Assembly (NCBI GenBank): GCA_030849465.1
Contig: JARVLF010000014.1
Location: 372,001 to 436,000, forward strand
Source: Moesziomyces globuligerus
Lineage: Eukaryota; Basidiomycota; Ustilaginomycetes; Ustilaginales; Ustilaginaceae
DNA length: 64,000 nucleotides
Direction of reading: 5' to 3'
The notes beneath the pieces are model-generated. The model did not search any database and was not told where the DNA came from. It was given only the letters and a program-made list of their open reading frames with translations. Below are positions 56,697 to 64,000 of this stretch, one piece after another (the first letter of the stretch is position 1; each line of letters begins with the position of its first letter). The position numbers were made by a program, and so were the translations under genes.

Positions 56697-57142
56697 AAAT
56701 CCCACTCTCCCTTGTGTTCGCAGTTTCCTCAGTGGCACTTGCATGCCTGCCTCGCCCTCGTTTTGCATCCCTCGCAGTATGTTCACCTTCATTCAGCTTC
56801 TTGCTTTGCACCGCAACTCCATAGATACGCATTCTTTGAACTTCTCACTCGTCCATCTGTCTGCTCGTATTCGTTGTCGCAGCATCGCTGAAGCACTTGC
56901 ATGGACCATGGTATGAAGAGGAGATGGTCGGAAAGCAGTAGGGTGACTTGTCCATTTTTTCGGACGAGTGTCAGATTCACCGACTCAGTGCAGAGTGGAG
57001 GTGGATCGCCGATTCCCGAGCGGCAGTTGCATTTTTTTTCCACTCAAGTAAGGCTCCAGAAGATGATGCCAACCTCCTGCAACAGCCATTACCATCACGG
57101 ACCTAGACTTCGAACCCTCAACTCGACTCGATACGGTGCGCG
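56697..57142. other. Intergenic region before DSS1
   Basis: About 450 bases between same-strand genes. A run of 8 T residues occurs near 57031-57038, and the CTTCGAACCCTCAACTC stretch just before 57143 is not part of a tRNA, since no arm pairs around it. Nothing else is recognisable. Confidence 0.4.
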
Positions 57143-60100
57143 ATGAATGCGAGAGCCACTTCGCTGCGGGCTTTGCTCGAGAGCACGGCAGCGCCTTCGC
57201 CCGCCGGCCGATCGTTTCACTCGGCTGCCGCGACACTCGCCAGCCGTGACACCTACCGTGGCGGCCAGTCCAATTCCAAGAAGACCAATCAGCGCCGCAA
57301 GCAGGATCGCGTCTCGGAAACCCTTCTCACCGCTTCGCGCTTCGGCAAGCAGGCGTCAACGATCAACAAGGCTACATCCGACCGCTTCTCGGGATGGAAG
57401 TCGACCCCGGGTCCCAGCACACGGCGCAATGCCGGGCGGCAACCTCTTTCGCGCGATGCGAGAAAGAGCTTAGCACGTGCAACTTCGCCCGAGAGTATCG
57501 AGGTACTGCTAGGCCCGCATTCGAGTGCGGTGCTGAGCGAGTCGCTCTGGGAAGGCAAACCGCGTGCGGGGGCCAAGATCTCGGCACGCGACTTCATCAT
57601 GCCCCGCCGCGACCTTCGACCGGGCGACTTTGTCGAGCTTCGACGCAAGACCAACTCGGTCGGCATCGTGGTTCCTCCTCCCGAAGATGTACGCTCGGAA
57701 AGTACAGAGTCGGGCGAAAAGGACAAGAACAAGGTCGCGGTCAAGGACCTGTACGTGCTCATCACCTCGGGCCAGATCGTGCTCTACCGCGAGGCGGATG
57801 TCATGTTCCAGATCCCCAACGTCATCGAGCCCGAGCTCGTCCAGGCAGCGCCACCAGTCAGCAAGAGGTTCGTTGTGACCACGAACAGTCTGGATACCCC
57901 CGTCAACAGCGATGGCAGCCACGATGACCACTCGGCAGGCAACGGTGCTGACGCCGATCCCACAGACGGCGCCGCAATGCAGGAGGAACCAATCGACGAG
58001 ACACGCTTCGAGGCGCGTGCATCAATTTGCACCAAGCTCCGTATCCTCGAGCGACAGAAAGAGCGAGAGCTCCAGCGGCTGCTCCCCAGCTTCCAGTCAC
58101 TCTTCCTCGTCGATGGTGCGTCCCAGAAGTCGGGGGAGGTGGCCAAGCTCCGCGCAAAGAGGAGTGACCTCCGGACCGGCACGATCACCACGTTCGAGGC
58201 GGCAAAACTCATGCAGGAGCTACGCGATCGTCTTGTTTCAGGAGGCAAGGAACCGCAAGCAGCGGCGCCGTTCACGGCTACCACCGTCTACGCTGCCTAC
58301 GAGCTGCTCATGTCGCAGCCTTCGCACTTCCTCGCCGATGCCCTCTCACACCGCACCAGCCAGCTCTTCCTCTGCCGCAGCGAGGAAGAGCGCGCGAACC
58401 TTCACCGCGTCTCATCCTGGATCGCCTCGGCGTCCGGCTCTCCGGGCCAACGCTTCATCGACGCGTTCTGCAGCAAAGCAAAGCAGATCCGGGAATGGTT
58501 CGAGTCCCAGCCGTACGACGCATCGGGTCCGCCGAGACTCGTCGACGCGCCGCAGCCGCTGAGTGGGGTAGAGTGGACTGCCGAAGACCGGGCTATCATC
58601 CAGTTCTTGCACACAAGCCTCGGTACGCGTCGTGAGGTACAGGACGACACGCACGGCAGCATTGCCAGCGAGATCATGAAGCGCGCCGGCGGAAACTTCC
58701 GACTTTTGCCGCACCCGAACATTAGCGAGCTGCTGACCGTCGATAAGGCGGCAAGCATGCTGTTGGCTGAGCAAGAAGGAGCGCTCGGCAAGGCGATGCT
58801 CGAGACGGTAGGCACGGATCTGGTCGCTGGGCTGGATCTGCAGCACGCGCTGGTGCTGCGCTTCCTGACCTCGATCGGAGCGCTCCCGCCGTGGCAGAAC
58901 CCGATTCGGCTCGACGCGGGCTTCCGCAGCGCCGTCATGACTGTCAACGGCGGCGAGCCGGAACGCGAGCCAACTGCATCGGACAAAGTCGGCGAGAAGG
59001 CGGGAAGATCTACCGCGAGCCTCGCCAAGAAGTTCGGCCTCTCGACCGATGAGCAGGTGGAAGCGATTCGACACGATTTCGGAAGGGACCACACGGTGTA
59101 TGTCATCGACGACGAAGGGGCCTTCGAGCTGGACGACGGCATCTCGATCGAGCGCGTGATGGGCCGGGAGAAGGAGCAGGCATGGGTGCATGTGCACATT
59201 GCCGATCCGACCGCATGGATGCAGCCGGGCGACAAGCTGAGCAAGCGGGCTGAACGTCGCTTTTCGACGCTCTACTTTCCCGAGGCACGCTGGGCAATGT
59301 TGCCCGACGACTATGTGCGCAGCGGCGTCGGCCTCCAATCCTCTTCGTCCGCCGTGGCTGGTACAAACGCCGAGGGACAGCGCGTCATGACCTTTAGTGC
59401 GCTCGTCGATCTGTCGACCGGCCTCGTGCAGGACACCAAGCTGCGGCCGGCGTTTGTGCACGACGTCAAGACGATCTCGTACAAGAACGCGAGCGAGCTG
59501 CTTGCCGCTACCTCGACTTCCGCATCTCAGGAAAAGGAGACGGCGGACCTGTCGTTGTTGGGCCATGTGGCGACGCGGCTGAGCGAGAACCGCGCGCGCA
59601 GCACAGCGTTCTTCGGCCACCGACCCGGTTCGTCGGTCAGCGTGGCGCCGTTGCCGCTTCCGGATGTGCCCGCATCGGCTTCGGCGCTGCAGAGGCCGTA
59701 CTTCTTCGCAGGATTTCCCCAGATCAGCCTCTCGTCCGACCTGCTCGAGTCGCAGCAACGCAAGCAGACGGGAGGCGTGGTTGAGCTGGCCAGATTCGTG
59801 GTGTCCGAGATGATGATCTTGGCCGGAAGGGTGGCGGCGTCTTATGGCGAGGAGCACGGGCTTGCAATGGCGTATAGGGGCCAGAATGCGCCGGCGACGC
59901 GAGCGGCGACGGAGAAGCTGCTGGCCATGCGCTTCAACATGCCGGATCTCAGCACTTTGGGCGGTCCTCCCGTCTCGCTGATCAGCGAGACCGGTGATAT
60001 CGGCCACGGGTTGATCGCCTACGAGGATATCCTGTCGGAAGGGATCTCGATCGCGGCAGGTGGCTATTCTGTTCGCTCGGGCCTGCACTTTTCGCTGGGC

Positions 60101-60631
60101 ATTCCGGCGGGGCTGCAGGGCCCGTATGCTCCGATGCCGCAGATGCGCGATGCACTTACCAAGGGAGGCTACGTGCGCACCACCAGCCCGCTGCGTCGCT
60201 GGCCCGACATGCTGGCGCACTGGCAGCTGAAACACCACCTCGTACATGGCAAGCCGCGCTTTAGCGTACATGACGTCGAACACATGCTGCCGCAACTCGA
60301 GAGGCAGGAGGCCAGCGCCAAGCAGCTCATGCGCGCCTCGCAGCGATTCTGGCTCCACCTTCTCCTCCAGCGCTCGCTCCACAACAAGGATGCAGATGCC
60401 GGCCGGCTCGATGGACCGTTCACTGCCACCGTCGCCCTGCCCGAGGTTCGAGTCAATGCGGCCACCCTGTCCGCCCGCGTCCGTGTGCATATCAACGAGC
60501 TCAACCTCCCCGCCGACCTCGAGTGGGACCCTACCGGCCCCCTGGCCGAACTCGGTAAGACCTACAAGGTCGCTCCCATCGCTGTCGTCTCTGCTGGCAT
60601 CCGCTCCGGCCTCACCGTCCGTCGGGTCTGA
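57143..60631 (+). CDS. DSS1: Mitochondrial 3'-5' exoribonuclease (RNase II family, Dss1-like)
   Basis: A 1162-residue RNase II/RNB protein, the exonuclease of the mitochondrial RNA degradosome, which in yeast partners the Suv3 helicase. The start (MNARATSLRALLEST, RSFHSAAATLASR) is an Arg/Ser presequence, which is why the ATG at 57143 is accepted. The RNB domain runs from about 640 to 1015: VYVIDDEGAFELDDGISIE supplies the metal-binding Asp cluster, WVHVHIADPTAWMQPGD and FPEARWAMLPDDY follow, and RTTSPLRRWPDMLAHWQLKHHL is the diagnostic late block. An S1-like tail may be formed by the last 120 residues (VALPEVRVNAATLSARVRVHINEL). The N-terminal 600 residues hold a KOW/cold-shock-like region (RPGDFVELRRKTNSVGIVV). 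No introns. It converges on SPG1 about 300 bases on. Confidence 0.9.
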   Translation: MNARATSLRALLESTAAPSPAGRSFHSAAATLASRDTYRGGQSNSKKTNQRRKQDRVSETLLTASRFGKQASTINKATSDRFSGWKSTPGPSTRRNAGRQPLSRDARKSLARATSPESIEVLLGPHSSAVLSESLWEGKPRAGAKISARDFIMPRRDLRPGDFVELRRKTNSVGIVVPPPEDVRSESTESGEKDKNKVAVKDLYVLITSGQIVLYREADVMFQIPNVIEPELVQAAPPVSKRFVVTTNSLDTPVNSDGSHDDHSAGNGADADPTDGAAMQEEPIDETRFEARASICTKLRILERQKERELQRLLPSFQSLFLVDGASQKSGEVAKLRAKRSDLRTGTITTFEAAKLMQELRDRLVSGGKEPQAAAPFTATTVYAAYELLMSQPSHFLADALSHRTSQLFLCRSEEERANLHRVSSWIASASGSPGQRFIDAFCSKAKQIREWFESQPYDASGPPRLVDAPQPLSGVEWTAEDRAIIQFLHTSLGTRREVQDDTHGSIASEIMKRAGGNFRLLPHPNISELLTVDKAASMLLAEQEGALGKAMLETVGTDLVAGLDLQHALVLRFLTSIGALPPWQNPIRLDAGFRSAVMTVNGGEPEREPTASDKVGEKAGRSTASLAKKFGLSTDEQVEAIRHDFGRDHTVYVIDDEGAFELDDGISIERVMGREKEQAWVHVHIADPTAWMQPGDKLSKRAERRFSTLYFPEARWAMLPDDYVRSGVGLQSSSSAVAGTNAEGQRVMTFSALVDLSTGLVQDTKLRPAFVHDVKTISYKNASELLAATSTSASQEKETADLSLLGHVATRLSENRARSTAFFGHRPGSSVSVAPLPLPDVPASASALQRPYFFAGFPQISLSSDLLESQQRKQTGGVVELARFVVSEMMILAGRVAASYGEEHGLAMAYRGQNAPATRAATEKLLAMRFNMPDLSTLGGPPVSLISETGDIGHGLIAYEDILSEGISIAAGGYSVRSGLHFSLGIPAGLQGPYAPMPQMRDALTKGGYVRTTSPLRRWPDMLAHWQLKHHLVHGKPRFSVHDVEHMLPQLERQEASAKQLMRASQRFWLHLLLQRSLHNKDADAGRLDGPFTATVALPEVRVNAATLSARVRVHINELNLPADLEWDPTGPLAELGKTYKVAPIAVVSAGIRSGLTVRRV

Positions 60632-60929
60632 AAAGGTGGGGCGGACCATCCCCTCTTCCTTTCCGCATCATAGACATGCCGATGCAATCTGGCAATGTAT
60701 CCGCCACTCCCATCGTGCTCCGGCTTCCAGAGAAGCGCTTTCGTGTCTGCCGCCCGGAGACGCGTCGTGTCGGCTTTGATAGTTGAGCATTAGGTGCAAG
60801 GTGGGCTGGGCAAAGGAAGGAATCTCCGAGGGACGAGCCCTTTGAGGGGTATATGGCAAAAGAGAGAGAAAGAATAAGTGAGTGCTGTGTGGCCAAGACT
60901 GTGCTGGCGTACGGTCGAGCGGAGCAGGA

Positions 60930-61732
60930 CTAGACATCGAGCTGAAAAGGTTGTCAGAATGTGCAAGGGTCAGTACACCTGTGATGTCCCATTTTGCACG
61001 GCATCGATCCGAGTCCGACTCACGTAGATGAGCAGCGGCTCTCCGGGGCCTTTGATCTCTGGGATGGTGCACTTGAGGTCGAAAGCCTTGGCGAGGAGCA
61101 CCTTGAAGATCTTTTGGACGTTGATGGCGTGGCTCGTCGAACAGAAGATGAGCGGAGCTTTCATTGCCTTGGAGAATCTGCGCGCCTGCTTGGTGATCTC
61201 GTCCTGCTCTTCGCGCGGGAGCGTAGCGTAATGATCGTACTTGGTGCCCACGAGAAAGGGGATGGCGGTCTTGTTGAAGCCGCGCGCCTGTCGATACCAC
61301 TCCTTGATCGAGTTGAGCGTCGACTTGCGCGTGAGGTCAAACATGAAGAGGATGGCTACCGCATCATTGCAAACCAAGGGCAGCATATTGACAAACTCGC
61401 GCTGTCCGCCGAGATCCCAGATGGAAAAGGTGATCTCGGTGTTGCGAATCGAGATGGTCTTTTCCATAAAGTTGACGCCGAGTGTCTGGATGTAGTCCTC
61501 GTTGAAGCTGCCCTCGACATAGCGCACCATGAGACTCGTCTTACCGATCTGCGAGTCGCCGACCATACCGACCTTGAGGATGACGCTGTTGACGAGCAGA
61601 GGGTTGATGTGACTGAGACAGCTGACTCCATGAGATGTGGGAGCATTGCAACGAGACTTACCTTGACTTGTCGGAGCTGCCACCGCCGGAAGCTTCCTGG
61701 CTGCTCGATGACGAAGCCGCAGAGGCCGACAT
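60930..61732 (-). CDS. SPG1: Septum-promoting small GTPase Spg1/Tem1 (three exons)
   Basis: A 223-residue Ras-like GTPase that switches on the septation initiation network at the spindle pole. Exons: 61732-61662, 61612-61024 and 60941-60930, with introns of 49 bases (GTAAGT to CTCAG) and 82 bases (GTGAGT to TTTCAG). Together they give 224 codons including the stop. G motifs: P-loop GDSQIGKTS at 42-50, WDLGGQREF (switch II), GTKYDHYA for guanine, STSHAINVQKIF. LGVNFMEKTISIRNTEITFS and LNSIKEWYRQARGFNKTA match fission yeast Spg1 closely. There is no CAAX box, as in Spg1; the last exon adds only LDV after GEPLLIY. A Ser-rich N-terminus of about 24 residues precedes the fold. Exon 3 is tiny, so automatic models may run past it into the intron. 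Confidence 0.93.
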
Positions 61733-62516
61733 CTTGCGAAAGGGAGTCTGACCGAGCCAGCCCTATCAGAAGCGCTTGGAAAGGAGGGGGCCCGGGTGAA
61801 GCTCTTCGGCGAGATTGGTGGAGGCCGGTACTGCCCCGCGTGACTGTCACAAGACCTTCCTGTGGCCGGGACGCTGTTGCCGGCGGCGAATCCGACGACG
61901 AATGGCGTGGGTGACGGTGAGGTGAAGAGACTGGAGGAATGAGGACAAGCGGCAATCGAGAAGGCATTGATTGAGGGTTTGAAGCACTGGCCTTTGTAGC
62001 GCAGCATGAGCGCTTGGGCCGAGACCAACACCTTTGGCTGCGCTTTGGTGGGCGCGCGTGTGGGTTGCGCGCGTCGCCCTCTCCAGTCACATCTGAACGT
62101 CTCCACAGCTGCCTTTTCATGCTCCCTCTCGCCACGACTGTGACTGCCATTCTGCTGCGTGTAGCCCTTGCGAGAAAATCACATTTCACTCACACATCAC
62201 CGATACACAAGCTCTGCTCCACTGGATCTCCCCCGATCCGGTCGCGTCCAGGGTTCGTTGAACCTTCGCAATCATCACTCGCCGACCCCCTCGACCACCA
62301 CCTTACTTTGATCTCTCCGAGCTTCACCTTGAGCCTGCTGTAGGAGTGACGACATTCTCTACATTCCGTTGTTCCGTGCGCATTAAGGATTCAGCAAGCC
62401 ACGCTGCCGCCTCATCCGCGCTCTCATTAAGCTCGCAGTCTCGACCTCATTTCGCCCAACATACATCTCGGCGCCGCCACGTCTACCAGCCGGTCCGCCG
62501 CGCCCATCGATCCAAC
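61733..62516. promoter_or_regulatory. Divergent promoter region of SPG1 and the Ies2-like gene
   Basis: About 780 bases between divergent starts. On the minus strand the frame of the SPG1 intron reads through into this region as a long open frame, but it has no conserved content. C/T-rich patches lie near 62280-62340. No clear TATA-like site. Confidence 0.45.
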
Positions 62517-64000
62517 ATGCCAGCCGACTACGACGCGCTTTCTGACGGCAGCGAACTCACGGGCGAAGACTCCGGCTCCGATCACCACCACGAAGAGGAC
62601 GACGACGAGGTCATGGCCTCTGCCCCGCGCACCCCCTCCAAGAAGCGGCGCCGCATCGTACGCGCCGTCGAGGACGACGATGACGAAGACGAGGACGAAG
62701 TTGCGGACGCCCTGGACGACGATGCGGACCAGCTCGAAGATGACGATGAAGCCGAGGAGGACAATGACGAGCTCGACGAAGATGACGACGACTACGACGC
62801 GCCTTCGACGTCGCGCACGCGGCCGGCGCGGACATCTGGACGTCGATCCGCAACCTCATCACGCGCAGCAAGCACACCTAAGCGGACACCCCGCACTTCA
62901 ACTCGCAAAGCTGCCGAGTCGACGCCAGCAAGCACGGGCGCGAAGAAGTCGTTGCGCGTCAAGCTGACACGCACCCCGAACGCCTCTGCGCCTGCCGCTC
63001 CGGAATCTTCACCCGCCGCCTCTTCCCGTCCTTCACGTGCCGCCGTCGCTGCGGCTCCGGCGTCTCGTCGAGCCAAAGATGCGAGCAAGGTCAAGTGGAA
63101 GCCGCAGACGCGGGGCAAGGATTCCGACCTGGACGACGACCCGATCCGCACACCCGAGGACGACGAGCTGGACGGTTCCGATCTCGACGTCTCGCGTGCG
63201 GTCACGGCGGATCCGGACGCCTCTGGTTCCGAGGAGTCGTCTTCCGAGCCGGACGAGGCGACGGCGGCCGAGATGGCCGCCATCATGGGCAAGACGGCGC
63301 GCCAGCTGGCGCGCGAGGGCGGCGTAGAGTCCGAGCATATGGAGCTGCCCATGTTTGATCCGAACCGCAAGAAGAAGCTCACCGAAAACGAACTCGCGCT
63401 CCGCCGGAGCGAGACGGCGAGGAAGCGCAAGAACCAGGTCGAGAAGAAGCTCGAAGACGACAAGGTCGAGACGATCAACCGGCTGCTCAAGAAGCAGGTC
63501 GGCAGGAGCAGGAACAAGCTGCCTCGGGCAGGGAGTGCCGAGGATTCGGATGAGGAGGCCGAGCAAGCAAAACGCAGAGGCAGAGAGGAGATGTCGAGAA
63601 AGGCGCTCAAGGATATGCCCGCCCCCTTTTACAGGTACATCGACCGCGGAGATGCAAAGATCCTCGCGGTCCCCAATGGACCTCCGATGGTCGAAGAGAT
63701 CTGGGGACATAATTACGTCCAGGTCAACCAGGCCCTCATCGAGGAGATTGGCGAAAAGCCGAGCGAGGTGCCAAAACACGCCTCGGATAGGCAGCGATCC
63801 CTCGAAGAAAAGGCAAGCCAACGGTTCGCCCAGCAGCGAGAACGATGGGAAGAAGACCAGAAGCTCGAACACACCTGGGGCCAGGAAGGCCTCTACGAGT
63901 ACAAGCTCCGCTCCGCCCTCGGCCAATCCCGCCGCGAGTGGATCGGTGACCGTCGCCCACCCACGCCCGAAAACGACGCCGACCGAGAAGAGCAAGAGGA
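62517..64000 (+). CDS. IES2: INO80 chromatin-remodelling complex subunit (Ies2/INO80B-like), 5' part
   Basis: The first 494 residues of a nuclear protein that continues past the right edge. The N-terminus is very acidic, with Asp/Glu runs at about 25-100 and Ser/Arg/Ala/Pro-rich stretches up to 190. The diagnostic PAPA-1 helix is at about 285-325: KKLTENELALRRSETARKRK then KLEDDKVETINRLLKKQ. A following segment, PAPFYRYIDRGDAKILAVPNG, resembles the C-terminal strand region of Ies2. The subunit binds the INO80 ATPase and stimulates nucleosome sliding in yeast. The ATG at 62517 heads the acidic region and is the first in frame. Whether a zinc-HIT finger follows, as in animal INO80B, cannot be seen. 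The conserved part was reached here, so the remaining piece should be short. Confidence 0.85.
   Translation, partial: MPADYDALSDGSELTGEDSGSDHHHEEDDDEVMASAPRTPSKKRRRIVRAVEDDDDEDEDEVADALDDDADQLEDDDEAEEDNDELDEDDDDYDAPSTSRTRPARTSGRRSATSSRAASTPKRTPRTSTRKAAESTPASTGAKKSLRVKLTRTPNASAPAAPESSPAASSRPSRAAVAAAPASRRAKDASKVKWKPQTRGKDSDLDDDPIRTPEDDELDGSDLDVSRAVTADPDASGSEESSSEPDEATAAEMAAIMGKTARQLAREGGVESEHMELPMFDPNRKKKLTENELALRRSETARKRKNQVEKKLEDDKVETINRLLKKQVGRSRNKLPRAGSAEDSDEEAEQAKRRGREEMSRKALKDMPAPFYRYIDRGDAKILAVPNGPPMVEEIWGHNYVQVNQALIEEIGEKPSEVPKHASDRQRSLEEKASQRFAQQRERWEEDQKLEHTWGQEGLYEYKLRSALGQSRREWIGDRRPPTPENDADREEQE

Noticed and set aside
57104..57120. A TTCGAACCC string resembling a tRNA T-loop
   Set aside because: No flanking stems pair on either strand and no A box lies at the right distance.
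58412..60649. A 745-codon minus-strand open frame across DSS1
   Set aside because: Antisense to the RNB domain. The composition is that of a mirrored frame, and the RNB motifs on the plus strand are decisive.
60970..62106. A 378-codon minus-strand frame containing SPG1
   Set aside because: It reads through both SPG1 introns and into the promoter. Splicing at canonical sites gives a protein of the right length and ends, so the extended frame was not used as the gene model.

Overview
This is a gene-dense, GC-rich piece of a fungal nuclear chromosome. Protein families, compact gene spacing, few short introns with GTAAGT/GTGAGT-type donors, and long Ser/Ala/Pro-rich disordered proteins all point to a basidiomycete, most likely a smut or smut-like yeast (Ustilaginomycotina). 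The genus cannot be fixed from the window alone. There is no sign of prophage, CRISPR, transposon, rRNA or tRNA.

Layout. 0-5.3 kb: the end of SDH3 (complex II membrane anchor), an M16-type zinc metalloprotease with a presequence and an acidic repeat tail, and an intron-split COX17 copper chaperone. 5.8-12.8 kb: a CysG-like MET1 (siroheme synthesis), a coiled-coil protein of unknown role with possible extra upstream exons, and a TauD-type sulfonate dioxygenase with a structured promoter. 13.2-16.7 kb: pyruvate decarboxylase and a spliced aldo-keto reductase. 17.7-23.6 kb: an Etp1/BRAP2 RING-UBP protein and a Cdc14-type septation (SIN) protein. 24.4-29.7 kb: a 1774-residue disordered, probably nuclear protein. 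31.7-36.6 kb: GSH1, a DUF1769 (Duc1-like) cortex protein and a KHDC4-like KH protein. 37.5-40.6 kb: glucose-6-phosphate isomerase and a two-box mitochondrial HMG protein. 42.4-45.7 kb: a putative SNAPc SNAP43-like subunit and IBA57. 48.4-56.7 kb: a 1682-residue protein with an embedded AhpC/TSA-like domain, and an LtrA-family membrane protein. 57.1-64 kb: mitochondrial exoribonuclease DSS1, the SIN GTPase SPG1 (three exons), and the start of an INO80-complex Ies2/INO80B-type gene that runs off the right edge.

Themes. Several genes serve sulfur and redox metabolism: siroheme for sulfite reductase, sulfite release from sulfonates, glutathione synthesis and a peroxiredoxin-like fold. Several act in mitochondria: SDH3, COX17, IBA57, DSS1, the HMG protein and possibly the M16 protease. 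Two belong to the septation initiation network: SPG1 and the Cdc14-like gene. These are neighbourhood observations and do not establish a cluster. Three spliced models (COX17, aldo-keto reductase, SPG1) were rebuilt from splice signals and family alignment and are not visible as single open frames. Most remaining long open frames, including several antisense ones over 400 codons, are by-products of GC-rich codon use.
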